DNA from: Casuarius casuarius
Taxonomy: Eukaryota; Chordata; Aves; Casuariiformes; Casuariidae
DNA: 64,000 bases
Assembly (NCBI GenBank): GCA_003342895.1
Contig: PTFA01000038.1
Span: 2,243,935 to 2,307,934 of the forward strand
Direction of reading: 5' to 3'
Shown: one piece after another, positions 37,801-48,072 of the stretch
Position numbering within the stretch: position 1 is the stretch's first letter
Layout: each line of letters opens with the position of its first letter
The notes under the pieces: generated by a model
What the model saw: only the letters and a program-made list of their open reading frames with translations
The model's database searches: none
What the model was told of the DNA's origin: nothing
Translations under genes and position numbers: made by a program

Positions 37801-39645
37801 CAGTGACTGTATACCACTCATTTCATTCAGCACTGATAGCAAAAACTACTGAGCCTCTGTCTTGCATAAAGAACAGGCAAAGAATATTTGATAACGCATA
37901 TAAGACAATACAAGAGAATTGCATCAAAGTAACAGCAGCAGTAAGTAGGTATGCTTTATCTAGGTTTGAACAGTTGTAACTGTTGATCCCTTTTATTCCA
38001 CTTTTATCTCTGAAATGCATATTCGTTTTTTTCCTTTTCTGAGGAAACCTCTCCAAGATCTACAGATGAAAGAGACTGGCTATTGAAGGCTTTGACCCTG
38101 CAAGCATCCACACACCTAAGACAGTACCTCAATTAATATAAGTTGGCCCATAAAACTAACAACAGTTTACACTAGCTAAGGAAGCAAAAATAATTTTATC
38201 CACTNGAGCAATGACACTGAACTTCGCAGATCTAAATCAGGTAAGAGGAGTTTAATTTTTAGTTTTTTTAACCTCCTCTCCATCCATATTTTAAATAAGT
38301 TACGGTTCCCTTCTGCAATGTGATTTGCAATGTTTACATTTACACAGCTATACTGATCTGGTGCTTTCAGACCATTTTATGAATTCAGACAGAAATTTCT
38401 CAGGTCAGGTAGCTCAAGTTCTTCTTCATCCCTCCCCTTCACACTCAACCCTTGGGCCAAGTGTGTCTTGCAGCTGGCAGAATGTTGTATGTGCATATAC
38501 CGGACTAGTTCCAAAAATATAAATACTGAAGAAGCCTTAATACCTGCAACGGCAGGTCTCTCTTAAATCACCATCAATGTTACCTTTAATACTGTCACAA
38601 CACCGACACTGCCCAGAGGCCTGCTGCCCACAGTGGGATTGTGAATGGGTGGAAAAATCCATACCTAGAGAAAACCACAGGATTTTTCTCCCAGTCTGCT
38701 CCTGGGTCCACGGTCCCTGACCTGCAAAGCCCATTCTGGGTGCCATAAATCTAAGTAAATAAATGCCTACGTACCCAGCATCTTCTGCTTTGAAATATGC
38801 TCGATCACCCACCGAGGCACCCGCTTGGCCTGGTCATAGGAGAGCGCGTGGTTTGTGTAGCACCTGGTCTCCGTCCCGGCTTCGGGGAACCCNTACTGCT
38901 CCAGCAGAGACTCTTCCACCGGCTCTAAGGAGAAAAATAAACAGAAAGCCACCCAGAGATGAAACGGGGTGGGCAGAAACGAGACACAGAGGTTGCTGCC
39001 ATACTTAAGACAAAAAATTTAAGAGAGTCCAAGCTTTCTTTTACCAAAAACAGCCGCACTTTACGTTGTGCCCACCGCTGAGGATGGGCTCTGGGCTAAC
39101 TCGTTCACCCCGACGGCTGCACGCGTCTGCCCAGCGCTCCTAAGGGAGAGCAAAAACTAGCAGGTATTTAGGGACAAANAGCAAATAAGGAGCAAAGGAC
39201 TCAGGCAGCAAAGCCGGCATCAAAGGGCCCTTCAGGGGGTCCCGAAATCACCCTCCGCCCCACGAATCGCGACACACGCAGGTCGCGTAACGGCCAACGG
39301 CCGCCCGCAGCGGCGCGGGACGCCGGTGGCGGCGGCAGGAAGCGCCTTTCCTCACGGCGCCCGCGGGCAACAGCGGTTTTACATCGGGTTTAATTCGATT
39401 TACAACCCGGAAGGGCCGAGCAGCCCCCGCGGCCGCCCGGCGAGCCCGCTCCGGCCTCCCCTCAGCCCCGCAGCCGCGGAAGCGCCCGCTCCCCGTCAGC
39501 TCTTACCCTGCGGCTGCGGCACTGGCTCCGGCCGGCTCTGACTGCGGAGGAGCCGCCATGCGGCCCAGCACGAAGCGGCAGCACCCGCCGCAGCGCCGCA
39601 CACGAAGCCGCCCAGAAAGCGGCGGCGGCGGGGAAAGGCCGCCAT
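19342..39645 (-). CDS. EXOG: Nuclease EXOG, mitochondrial (endo/exonuclease G-like), six coding exons
   Basis: Mitochondrial inner-membrane 5'-3' exo/endonuclease of the DNA/RNA non-specific (beta-beta-alpha metal) family, related to ENDOG; it processes 5' ends during mitochondrial base-excision repair. The spliced frame is 360 codons plus stop; human is 368. Residues 1-9 are Arg-rich; about 10-33 form a hydrophobic Gly/Ala segment that serves as membrane anchor and targeting signal. The nuclease core follows, with SRGHMAPAG (catalytic His132, equal to human His140) and the metal-binding Asn163 (human Asn171) in NNAGFWN. The C-terminal about 150 residues include the EXOG-specific helical wing and a charged Lys/Glu-rich tail. 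Exon phases all match and all splice sites are GT-AG. Start: ATG at 39645 has A at -3 and G at +4, and the N-terminus aligns with human. Same orientation and order as human ACVR2B-EXOG. Confidence 0.98.
19848..19868. repeat. G-rich tract (15 G, C, 5 G) next to EXOG exon 6
   Basis: Fifteen consecutive G on the plus strand, one C, five more G. On the transcribed strand sense this is a C-tract 45-65 nt upstream of the exon 6 acceptor, in the branch-point/polypyrimidine region. Length is prone to sequencing error. Confidence 0.85.
24950..25070 (+). repeat. MIR-like SINE fossil in EXOG intron 5
   Basis: CATGATTTTGGCCAAATCATG, then TTTTTCAAATTGGAGAAAGG, GATAATACTTG and GAAGAGCTTAGA follow the MIR order of TGACCTTGGGCAAGTCAC, TCATCTGTAAAATGG, GATAATA and AAGCGCTTAGA. 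Weak and diverged. Confidence 0.35.
26518..26558. repeat. CT repeat followed by poly-T
   Basis: About seven CT dinucleotides, then a T run broken by a single G. Simple low-complexity DNA in EXOG intron 5. Confidence 0.85.
28602..28637. repeat. 18-bp tandem duplication
   Basis: ACACTTAGGAG recurs exactly 18 bp apart (28602 and 28620), with similar flanks (GTGTATGT versus CGTTGTG). Two copies only. Confidence 0.7.
29775..29945 (+). repeat. MIR-like SINE fossil in EXOG intron 5
   Basis: GCTTTGCCACTAACTTACTG, CACCATATCACCTAACCACTG and CCCCTGAAAATGAGAACAG track the MIR body (GCTCTGCCACTTACTAGCTG, AAGTCACTTAACCTCT, CATCTGTAAAATGGGAATAA). One of the better preserved copies. Confidence 0.45.
30013..30030. 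repeat. Poly-C run and CCA repeat
   Basis: Eleven C followed by ACCACCACCA. A second C-rich run lies at 30531-30549. Both in EXOG intron 5. Confidence 0.85.
30408..30433. repeat. Perfect 26-bp palindrome
   Basis: TTTCTAGCTAGCA is followed directly, with no spacer, by its exact reverse complement. The neighbourhood has a second, imperfect 22-bp palindrome at 30323-30344 built on the same CTAGCTAG core. In EXOG intron 5. Confidence 0.9.
31350..31464 (-). CDS. EXOG: EXOG exon 5
   Basis: 115 nt: one base completing Arg169, then 38 codons (MEMYCRELTERFEDVWVVSG, then PLTLPETGGDGKKRVSYQ). VVSGPL is the conserved central strand of the nuclease fold. Acceptor TTTTTTCAG, donor CAG/GTATGT. Human has Ile at the first residue and Gln-Thr-Arg in the loop; the changes here are in variable positions. 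Confidence 0.96.
34190..34266 (-). CDS. EXOG: EXOG exon 4 (metal-binding Asn)
   Basis: 77 nt: 25 codons plus two bases of Arg169. It encodes RAMAETFYLSNIVPQ and NNAGFWN. The second Asn of NNAGFWN is residue 163, matching human Mg-binding Asn171. Acceptor TTATGCAG, donor CAG/GTGAGC. Too short to show as a conventional open frame. Confidence 0.96.
35688..35945 (-). repeat. MIR-like SINE fossil, reverse orientation, interrupted
   Basis: GACACATTAGAGGTTGAAGA then GACTTGCTCAACACTATGCA (about 35703-35745) matches reverse MIR. About 150 bp later, CTCGTAACTCGAGTCCAGGT then CTGTGCTTCGACAACGAGAC (about 35900-35942) matches the next MIR section. The middle is unrelated, so it was either rearranged or is two separate copies. 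In EXOG intron 3. Confidence 0.4.
36044..36183 (-). CDS. EXOG: EXOG exon 3 (catalytic SRGH motif)
   Basis: 140 nt: two bases of Gly97, then 46 codons NADRRHCKFRPD to DNKFST. It carries WSRGHMAPAGDN, the His of which is the general base. Acceptor TTCCTCAG. The donor is ACA/GTAGGA, weaker than consensus. The residue after GHMAPAG is Asp (Asn in human). Confidence 0.97.
38775..38924 (-). CDS. EXOG: EXOG exon 2
   Basis: 150 nt: two bases completing Glu47, 49 codons, and one base of Gly97. It encodes GTETRCYTNHALSYDQAKRVPRW and ends EHISKQKML. Acceptor TCCTTAG, donor CTGG/GTACGT. One codon reads TAN (N at 38893). Human has Phe there, so Tyr (TAC or TAT) is the likely reading and a stop is unlikely. 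Confidence 0.96.
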
Positions 39646-39910
39646 GATGGGAGGGAGGGGGCCGCGCCTGCGCCGCAGCGTCCCCTGCCGGCCCCGCCGC
39701 CATGACGGGCCGCGCCTCAGCGCTGCCGGCGGGGGGTGGGAGGGAGATGGCAGGTGAATAACGAGCAAAGCGATGTTTTTTTGTGTGTGTGTGGTTTTTT
39801 TTTTTTTTTTTCTTCCCGCCGTCTGTGAAAAATCGAGATCCAAAGCGCGGTGACNGCCCGGAGCGGGGCGGTTAAACTAGTCACAGCCGCTAAAGCTGGG
39901 GACAGCGGCG
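39220..39910 (-). promoter_or_regulatory. CpG island and TATA-less promoter of EXOG
   Basis: The only long stretch in the window that is strongly GC-rich and CpG-dense; it covers the 5' end of EXOG intron 1, exon 1 and the upstream flank. No TATA box is seen before the start. Two ATGGCGGC motifs on the minus strand (near 39703 and at the initiator ATG, 39645) fit the YY1 consensus that often overlaps start codons. CGCGCCTGCGCC at about 39664-39675 resembles an NRF-1 site, which would suit a nuclear gene for a mitochondrial protein. Factor assignments are inference. Confidence 0.75.
39507..39645 (-). CDS. EXOG: EXOG exon 1 coding part (targeting/anchor segment)
   Basis: 139 nt: 46 codons plus one base. 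It begins MAAFPRRRRFLGG, with an Ala/Gly-rich hydrophobic stretch (FVCGAAAGAAASCWAAW) and then a Pro/Ser linker. Donor CAGG/GTAAGA. Very GC-rich because it lies in the promoter CpG island. The frame stays open further 5' to a TTG codon at 39843, but no in-frame ATG precedes 39645. Confidence 0.95.
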
Positions 39911-40839
39911 CCCGACCCCAGAGGAAGGGGGGGGGGGGTCGTTTTACCCAACATTTTATTCACATCTTAACCAGGAAATCCACCAGCCTGATGGTGTTGG
40001 GTTTTCTCCTCCGCAGCTGCCCAAGCAACATGCATGTCCATTTTGACCCCACCTGGGTCTGCCGTCTGGGTTTCCTATCTAGGACCAAATAACTCCAGCA
40101 AAAGTTGGTTTTTTTCAGGAAAAAAGTGGCCTGTTCACCACAGGTAGCACCGAACTGGGAGGACGCCACAGCCGCGCCATCATCTCCTGCAGGCCGCCTG
40201 CTCGGAGCCATCCGGCCGCGCTTCAGTCTGAAGCCAAGCACCCCATCCCGCCTCGCGTTTCAGCACCGCGCCACGCTTCGCCTTGCTCAAAGCACGGGTA
40301 TTCATGTTTTTCTGCCTTTTTCCAAGCCCCATCTCGCCCCTGCAAATGTTAAGGTGGTAGCNGACAAGCTTTTGGAAATCCATCTGAAACCATTTAAGCA
40401 ATCACCCTTCCTTGCCATCCAGTCTGCCCCTGCTGCCTCAGCTGGGGGGCAAAAACAACTGCAGATACTGCAGTGCAAACTCCAGGGATTCAGCTTAAAC
40501 CTCCAATTTAAGTTCCATCGCTGGATTTTGCACTGATGGAGCTTAAGGTGCCCCTAACGCGTTGTCNCAGCAGTTCCTCTGCGGGAACAAGCTCCATCCC
40601 CAAAGCGCAACAGGAGGCAACTCCCTTGGAGGGACGAGGTCTTTGAGCTGGCCACTGCTTTTCTTCAGAGGCATTTGCAGCTCACGGGTAGCAGAGGCCT
40701 CAGTTAGGCCTCTGCAGGGATTTTGTTAGATAGCAGAGATGCCATTAAAACACCAAAACACCCTTCTGTAAAAAGCAAATACTCCAGCTAGATCCCAAAG
40801 ACAATAAAATAACAATTTTTAACGTCGCACCAACAAGAG
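39911..40839. other. Short intergenic spacer between ACVR2B poly(A) site and EXOG promoter
   Basis: About 0.9 kb with no convincing exon on either strand. It starts with a G-run (about 39928-39938). A TTTTTTTCAG string at 40109-40118 on the plus strand resembles a splice acceptor. A 144-codon open frame from 40105 (plus) starts at TTG and has no recognisable domain. Confidence 0.6.
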
Positions 40840-40855
40840 AAGCGATTATTTGTAA

Positions 40856-40868
40856 TTTATTGTTTATT
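40856..40868 (-). terminator. Likely ACVR2B distal polyadenylation signals (two AATAAA)
   Basis: On the minus strand two AATAAA hexamers sit 7 bp apart (40863-40868 and 40856-40861). About 20 nt further down is TTGTTGGTG, a GU-rich element of the kind CstF binds, so cleavage would fall near 40838-40845. This is the last strong signal before the EXOG CpG island. Confidence 0.6.
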
Positions 40869-41177
40869 TTCATATACAAAAAGATAAACTTGAAATAGTT
40901 CTTTCTAGTTTTTTTCCTCCTATCTGTCGGGGTGTCACTGCTTCACACAGGGCAAATACTACATTCATACTGGTTTATTCGGACACCCAGTGCAAAGCTG
41001 AAGCAGCAAAACTCCAACTTGGCAGATCTAATTTCAAACTTGAGACTCATTTCTAAAATACCACAGTAAAAAGGAACAAAGATCCACTGCAAATTCATGA
41101 ACTATGATACAATGTTCTTTCCAAAATGTCTTCATTTCATAACTGCAATACAATGGATGTCTGCATTAGGCCATTTT

Positions 41178-41250
41178 GTATATGTGTGTGTGTGTATATA
41201 TATATACATACACATGTGTGTGTGTATATATATATAATATATATATATTT
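41178..41250. repeat. Compound TG/TA microsatellite in ACVR2B 3' UTR
   Basis: Alternating TGTGTG and TATATA blocks with an internal CATACACATG turn. The blocks are partly self-complementary, so the transcript could fold into a hairpin here. Only about 320 nt from the inferred poly(A) site. Confidence 0.9.
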
Positions 41251-43050
41251 TAAAAAAAATCAGCACACTTCAATCCAAAAGGGGTTACAGCAACGAGCTT
41301 AACTCTCTGTATACTTTTTCTTTAACAGGATACTTTAGTATAACTTTTGTTAACTCAGTAGTACAAGCTATCTCTGTTCTACATTTTTATAGCTACAAGA
41401 GTGAAATATAACCTACAACATTTACATTTCACATATCTTGGTATACAAACAGTACTTATTGAATTTGAGCCAAGGACCAAAAGACTCTTTAAAAATTATT
41501 TCACCATCTGATAGAGCTTCCTGTAATTTACACTGTTTACTTCTGCAATNTTCTAAATCATTTACTTAATCTCATAGTTTGAGTTTAAATCCATTCGAAC
41601 TGGAAATCCTGGAGAAACAGGTTACTGCAAACTCTTATGTATACTCTATATATACAAGTTAAGTAACACAGCGTAATAAGACTTAGCTATTTATCCTAAA
41701 ACTGATATACACATATTTCACTACGCTAGACAAGTCTTAGGATTTTTATTTTATTTCTTTAAATAAAGCACAAATTTAGAAGTAGCTGGTAAAACTTACA
41801 ATATGATGGTTTAAAATGACAAATGGCTAGGGTGAGATTTCTTTCTGCTGGTGCCAAAACATTTTCTTGTGAGTTTTGTACTATGCTGTGTTGTTTAACT
41901 GTATGCGTCTAATGTTACATGCAGAAAGCTCTTTCCACAAGAATTGACATCAAACTGTACTTAGGTCAACTTTACAGTATAAAATTTGTCAAACTTAAGG
42001 ACGTATGTGAAAATATTAACAGGTGAAAGATCAGGCTTTCAACTCTATCATGAGGATCATGCAGAATTCATAAGCAGATAGTTTGAGCAGATTGACAATG
42101 GCATTGTGCGGACTTATGGCATAGAATTGAGGTCAAGAATGTTACTTAGTTTGCAGTAACCACCTCCCTTAATTCTGTTCCACCCACANATCTACTTTTG
42201 CATCGTAGTTATTCCATTGGAAGGCCAGCAGCATTGCAAAATGCCTCCTTCTGGGAGATTTTAATACTTCTCTAAAGTGATTTACCAAAGATAATCATCA
42301 ACCATCAATCGCCATAGAAACANTGGACACTTGTGGAAAAAAATGGGGAAGAAAAATATTATCTTTTCTTCCTTTAAATTAATTACTATTTGGATTGGTG
42401 AGTTACAACTTTGTCCAAGTAAAATGCACACTGTACCGTTGCATCAGCTATATGGATAAATAAAAACAACAACAAAAACTCCAGGAATTTGGAAAGGAGA
42501 AGGCAGTTGGAAAAAGGGCCAGATATGTTACAGGCCTTGTCAACATGTTTTCTGCTATCCAGAAAGTTGTTCTGGTGTTTACACTGTGTTCAGGGCTATG
42601 AAACGCTCCAACTTCCTCCTCCTCTTCCTCAGTCATGTTTGGGTTTTTGCTTTTGTTTTGTTTTTGTTTTTTTTTTTAACAGGGGTGGCAATCCAGAGAT
42701 GCCAGTGACTACTGAATTAGGATTTTAATTGACAAGGATGGTTACTGGTTAAACTTTAGTTCCTTAAGATAGTAGAAAAGTTGAATAAAGTATGGCCAAT
42801 GCTTTCCTTGTCACAAAAACAAAAGCTAATGAAATCTTCCCAGAATATGCTAAGGTTCTGCAGTAATAACCCTACTGGAATGTTATACACTGAGTTTTTG
42901 TTTTTTTAAACAACTGGAAAGAGTAAGAGGCCTCTGCTTCAAAATGGGCCCAAAAATGCAGAAACAGTGTTTTAATCACATCATCTGTCTCATTCAAATA
43001 CTGAAATAAAAAGGCTAACAAAGGAAGCACTTTTCAAAAAACACTCTCTT

Positions 43051-43252
43051 GATATATATATGTCTATATATATATATCCAGCACAATGCCATTATAGAGC
43101 TTCAGAGAAGCCCTTTTGGTTTCAATGTTGGAAAACAAAAAAGTTTGCTTTTTTCCTTCAGTCCTTGGGGATCGCTTTCCATTTATATATATATATAATA
43201 TATATACACACATATATATATACACATATATATATATAAACACCCATATATA
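43051..43252. repeat. TA/CA microsatellites in ACVR2B 3' UTR
   Basis: A TA block at 43051-43078 and a longer TATATA/CACACA mosaic at 43181-43252, separated by unique sequence. Likely polymorphic. Confidence 0.85.
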
Positions 43253-44656
43253 GCAAGGTTCCTGTTTGTGTGTGTTACAATATTGTAGTATCAAGGAGAA
43301 TCCAGATAGCAACACTGTTTAACATGAGGTTGAGGTAATTGGTTCTTGAAATACCTGGATCACAGACTGCATCCAGAAATAACAGCTGGGCAATGAAAAG
43401 TGTTTTTTCAGACAGAAAAAACTAGTGAAAGGAAAAAAAGAAAAGCTTACAGCAGTTGCTTTTACGTGGAAAAATAAAGGCACAACAGAATAGCGTTACA
43501 TTTCAGAACAGCTGGATGGACGTAAGTACAATCTCTTTCTGTGGAAGCGTCCCGGCAAAAAGGATTACTGCTTATTCGACAGGTTATTACTTCAGTCAGG
43601 GAACAGAGTTTCACCCTAAAACTAGAGTTTTAGAAAAAGAAGTCCCATGTAAGTAAGTGAAGGTACTGGCAGGTGTGTTTAGGACATGCTCCAGGAGCAC
43701 ACTCGGGGTCCCTCTGAAGTAGCCGGCAGGTCTCCCCCAGCACCCGCGGGGNCAGGACCTCGCCGAGGACAGAGGAGCAGGATTCGGCAATCACAGGAGA
43801 CTGCTCTGCGTCATTCAAGCGCTAATTTCAAAAGGCGCACTGTCAAACTGCTTCAATCTTTCAAAATTTGTTGCTTGGTTTTAAGCTATTTTCAGTAGCT
43901 TTTACNCCACTGGCACTGTGCTATCNAGGTAAAGAGAACCAAAAAANCAGAATGCATTTTAAGTCCAATGAGCAAAACTAGCCTAAGCGAACTCATTTTA
44001 AGCTTTTTTTTCTTTAATACTTGCAGAATACTTTGGATTAGTTAGACAAATTAGGAATGCTCTTTTTTGAAGTAAGACTTTGAACATGACAGTGCTCCTT
44101 TTCTTTAGTGCCTCTGACCCAGACGGTCAAATCCNACGCTGGAAACACTGAGCACGTGTCCGCGCGTTCTGGTGAAGTCTGATTATCTGTGTCACTTCAG
44201 AAACAAGGAACTTCTAGGAATTGGTTTTTATCAGGATTCCTCTGGCAACAGCTCCTTACAGATCATATTGTCAATGCCGCAGGCGCAGCTGCTGCTAATG
44301 GATACGGCAGCGAGCTAGATCAGCCCAGCTATTTGGTCTCAGTAAATTCTCCACACACTGACTTCACAGCTCACTGCAGCATCGCAGCGTATGTCAGAAG
44401 ACACACTGCTCACACGTGGATTTCTGCGTGGATACATGAAAAAAAACCTCTTCCTGGTTAAGCTGAAGATGGTCACAGAAAAGCAGTAAGCATCTTTAGC
44501 AGAAGGGATGTGACATGCAAGATAACCTATTNAACATCTACTCAGTGCTGTCCTCAGAGCATGCCCAAGTACATCCAAACTTGCTTCTCAAACTGGTTTC
44601 AGGCTAAACTNGTTCTATCCTCTATACTTCGATGTAGTGCACACTTAACTTAAACA

Positions 44657-44673
44657 TTATATATATATATATT
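44657..44673. repeat. Short TA microsatellite
   Basis: Seven to eight TA units in the ACVR2B 3' UTR. Confidence 0.8.
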
Positions 44674-47600
44674 TATCTTTTTGCTGTGCGTACACAGACC
44701 TTTCTCCCTTTTCCCTGCAGAAACATATTAGACATTACAAAAATAATTTGTGGTATAAAAGAATTCTCACACAATGTAGAATTTCTGTTTGTATATGTAA
44801 CTAAAATATATATATTTTTTCCAAAAGTAAAAAAGTCAAATGTCCTTATTTTCCTCTATTATATAGTCTATTTTTATTTACAATGTTACCAAACAATATT
44901 CTGTATGTAAAAGTGATATAGTTAGCGGGACGCTTCCTGCTTAGCAACTTCTCAAGCGGAGTGTGGCTTGAAGAGGACCGCAACAAGAGCACTGTCGCAA
45001 CCTCCTCTGTGATAAAAGACTTTCTTCCATACTAAGCGAAACCCAGACCGTTCTCCTGTCAAGCAGGGAAAGTTCTGACAGTCTGCCTAGAAACTAGCAC
45101 AAGAGGAATTCAATGTGTCTTCTTCAGTTTCTATGCTGAGATCTTAAGGGGGATCAATATTCCTAATGGCAAAGGCTTGACCCTACCAACTTGGAAATAC
45201 CCACCAGCAGCTTTGCACTAAATGGACCCAAAACTGCTTCCACTGGAAAGAACAGCTCCAGTGGAGACAAGATTGAGCCAGGACACCCAAGTAACTGCAG
45301 TCGAGCTACTGGTGGGCACTCATGTACCTTCTCTTTGAAGCAAACATATACGCAATGATCTTGGCATTTCCATAGGTGTAACTTTTATCTAGCATATTTT
45401 ATTCTGTAACGGAATTTTAGCTAAAGAATATGAGGCAGAAAAAAAAAACGTGCATTTCTTTTGACTTAAATAGAGAAAACTTTATGATCATGACTAGATA
45501 AAATCCTTAATCAAATCGCGTAAGCCAGGTACCACTTAACCATGACTGGTTTATAGCCTTTTCTTATAAAAGGCACCTATATTTCAACGGGAGCCATATA
45601 CAGTTTCTAGCCTTGCTGTACTAATATAATTGCATTAAGCAAGTCACAGCTCTGTGGCCTCAAAACAGCAATTTTAGCTCCTGCGGTATTTCCAGTCTCA
45701 AAACGTGAGCTCAAAATTCCTACCCCTAGGAAACCTGCTCAGCCAGTGCAGAAAGGGAGATGCACCGGAGAGCAGGGCATCCTGGCTCCTGAAGTCACAG
45801 AGCCACTCGGGATATTCAAGACTAATATATACCTAGGAATTGCCATCTAAGAGAGGAAGGTCAACAATAAAATTCTGCCACGACGTTTTTGTAAAGCTAC
45901 TTCCTCCGAGCCTGAATGTGAAATTTAGTGCTTAGGAAGTAACATACGTTGCGCCCATCACATTCAAGGGAGTGTTAAGAGGAAAAAGAGTCAAAATCGC
46001 TCCTTCCAGCTACACCTGTGGACGTGCCTTATTGCCGACTTGGAGAAAGCCTCTACGATGCTGAACAAAACCAAAATGATGTTGTCAATGAGAATTCAAA
46101 TGCTACATTCGCGGTGAGGGAACAACTTGCTTGACAGCACAAGTTTCTAAAGACCAATAAGTTCATCAGAGCTTGTCTGCGTTAATAAAATAAATACCAG
46201 TTAAAAAAAAAAAAAAANCAGCTTTAGTTAAACTGGTACAAATTTTTAAATAGACATGAGTTCAGGATTTCCTTCACTGCTGCGATAGCAAGATACATAT
46301 ACCAAGATACCTTTAAAATTTGCAACTGAGCACACATGCNTTTTGGAAATTCTTTTTTAAATTGGTTTCTAAATCATGCTGACAAGATGATCTATAAGGA
46401 ACCATTACACCAGGGAAGATGGTAATACTTTACAATCAACTCTTGGTCAAAGTTTGTAGGTTCTTAAAGTTCCCNGCAGTAAGATAAGCTACATGTGAGA
46501 ATTTCTGTGTATGCTTTCTCAAAAGAGAAGATTTAAGAGACTGCCCAATAGGCTATTAAAATCATATGGCACTTTCAATAAATACTTTAAAGCTTCTTAA
46601 AGAAATCAGGATAAAAAAGCAACTGCTGTAATAAGCCTGTTTTAGCCATTATATATAATGCTGAAGGAAAAAAATCCAGAACAGCAAACAGATAACAACA
46701 GTTCAAAGACAGTACAGCTTTTTTCTTTCTGCAGCAATACAAACTGGCTCCCATTTCTGGGAAAGGGGAGCAAACACACCTAGAAACAAGTATTCACTCA
46801 ATCTTAATTCTGCTCTAGACTCCACCCCAACCCTTACATCACTTCACTTCCAAAACATAGTCACATTTTTATATAAATCTCAGTGCAGAAACGTATTAGA
46901 AGATCAAGGAAAAACAGTGATCCTGCTAACATTTACGGCTATGCTTAACACTAGGCAAGCGACTAGTGTCATGACATCCGAAGAGCTACCTGCACNCTTG
47001 ATGTTAAGCATAGGTATGTTGCAGCATCAGAACCGAAGATGTCAACCCCGAGCAGGGACATCAGNCGGGTCAGAATGGTATCATTTTGTCTGGTTTTTGA
47101 CAAGGTTTTCTGAACAGAATCACATTAAGAAACAGAAACTTCCAAACCTACACACAAAAATACAATTACATGTGTGTACATACTAATATGCAATATACAT
47201 TCAGTNACTTGAAAGAATAGTTTAAGACTTTATTCAGATAGACAAATTAAGGCAATTATCTTAATGTCTCNTCAAGATAAAGGACCATGTCCTCATTTGC
47301 GAACTCTAGGTTTTAAAGCTATACTTTGCAAGAAATATATTTCAATTTTTAAATATTTTCTCCAATTCGTAATTTTGCTTGCTTAATAAATTACATCTGT
47401 GCAAGGGCTCACACTGACAATTTGACAGCGACAAGGAGTCCAATTTGATTATATAATACACACTTTTAACATTTTTGTTATAGGATGCTTAGTTCAGGAC
47501 TGCATTTTAGCTTAACACAAAGAATTTAGAAGTCCTGGCAATCCAAAGGGCATAACTTCATTAGTCTACCAAGACACAGAATTCATGTTACAGTCAAAGT

Positions 47601-48034
47601 CCAAAAAAAANCCAAAAAGAAATAAAAAGATGTACTGTCCTTTCACTAAAACAGACCAAAAACTAAAAATAAAAAACACAGAATGGAAACAGCCTTCACA
47701 AATAAGAGTGAATAATGCCCAGGTACCTTATACAGGCAGTTATTCTACAACTGTATACAGTTATTTACAATGGTGCTTTATAAAACAAAAAAAAAATGGT
47801 AGCACTTCCTAAAAGATTTTGGAACTTTTTTTCTTTTTTTTCTTTTTTTAAAACTCCCTTGTCATAAAAGCCAACTTACATTAAAATATACTTACTACAA
47901 GACAACACAACTAACAAAATATATAATAAAACTCATACAAGTAGAAAATTCTGAGGTATTTCTGGTTTGAGGTGGTCTGTGGTCATGAAGTTTTTAATTT
48001 TTTTTTTCAGTTTAAACCTCGGAAGCCACGTAAC

Positions 48035-48067
<33 letters not shown>

Positions 48068-48072
48068 TGTGT
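48035..48072. repeat. GT/GC microsatellite (Z-DNA prone)
   Basis: GTGTGT, then GCGCGC, then GTGTGT, an unbroken purine-pyrimidine alternation of about 38 bp in the ACVR2B 3' UTR. Such runs can adopt Z-DNA. Confidence 0.85.

Noticed and set aside
38892..38894. Possible stop codon (TAN) in EXOG exon 2
   Set aside because: The third base is an N. Two of four bases give Tyr, a conservative match to Phe in human, and the rest of the gene is intact, so a pseudogene call is not supported.
39646..39843. N-terminal extension of EXOG in the same frame
   Set aside because: The extension starts with TTG, not ATG, and is translated poly-Lys/Pro from 5' flank; the ATG at 39645 matches the family N-terminus.
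40105..40536. 144-codon plus-strand frame between ACVR2B and EXOG
   Set aside because: The start is TTG, and the frame does not join in phase with the nearby candidate donor at 39753; no domain is seen.
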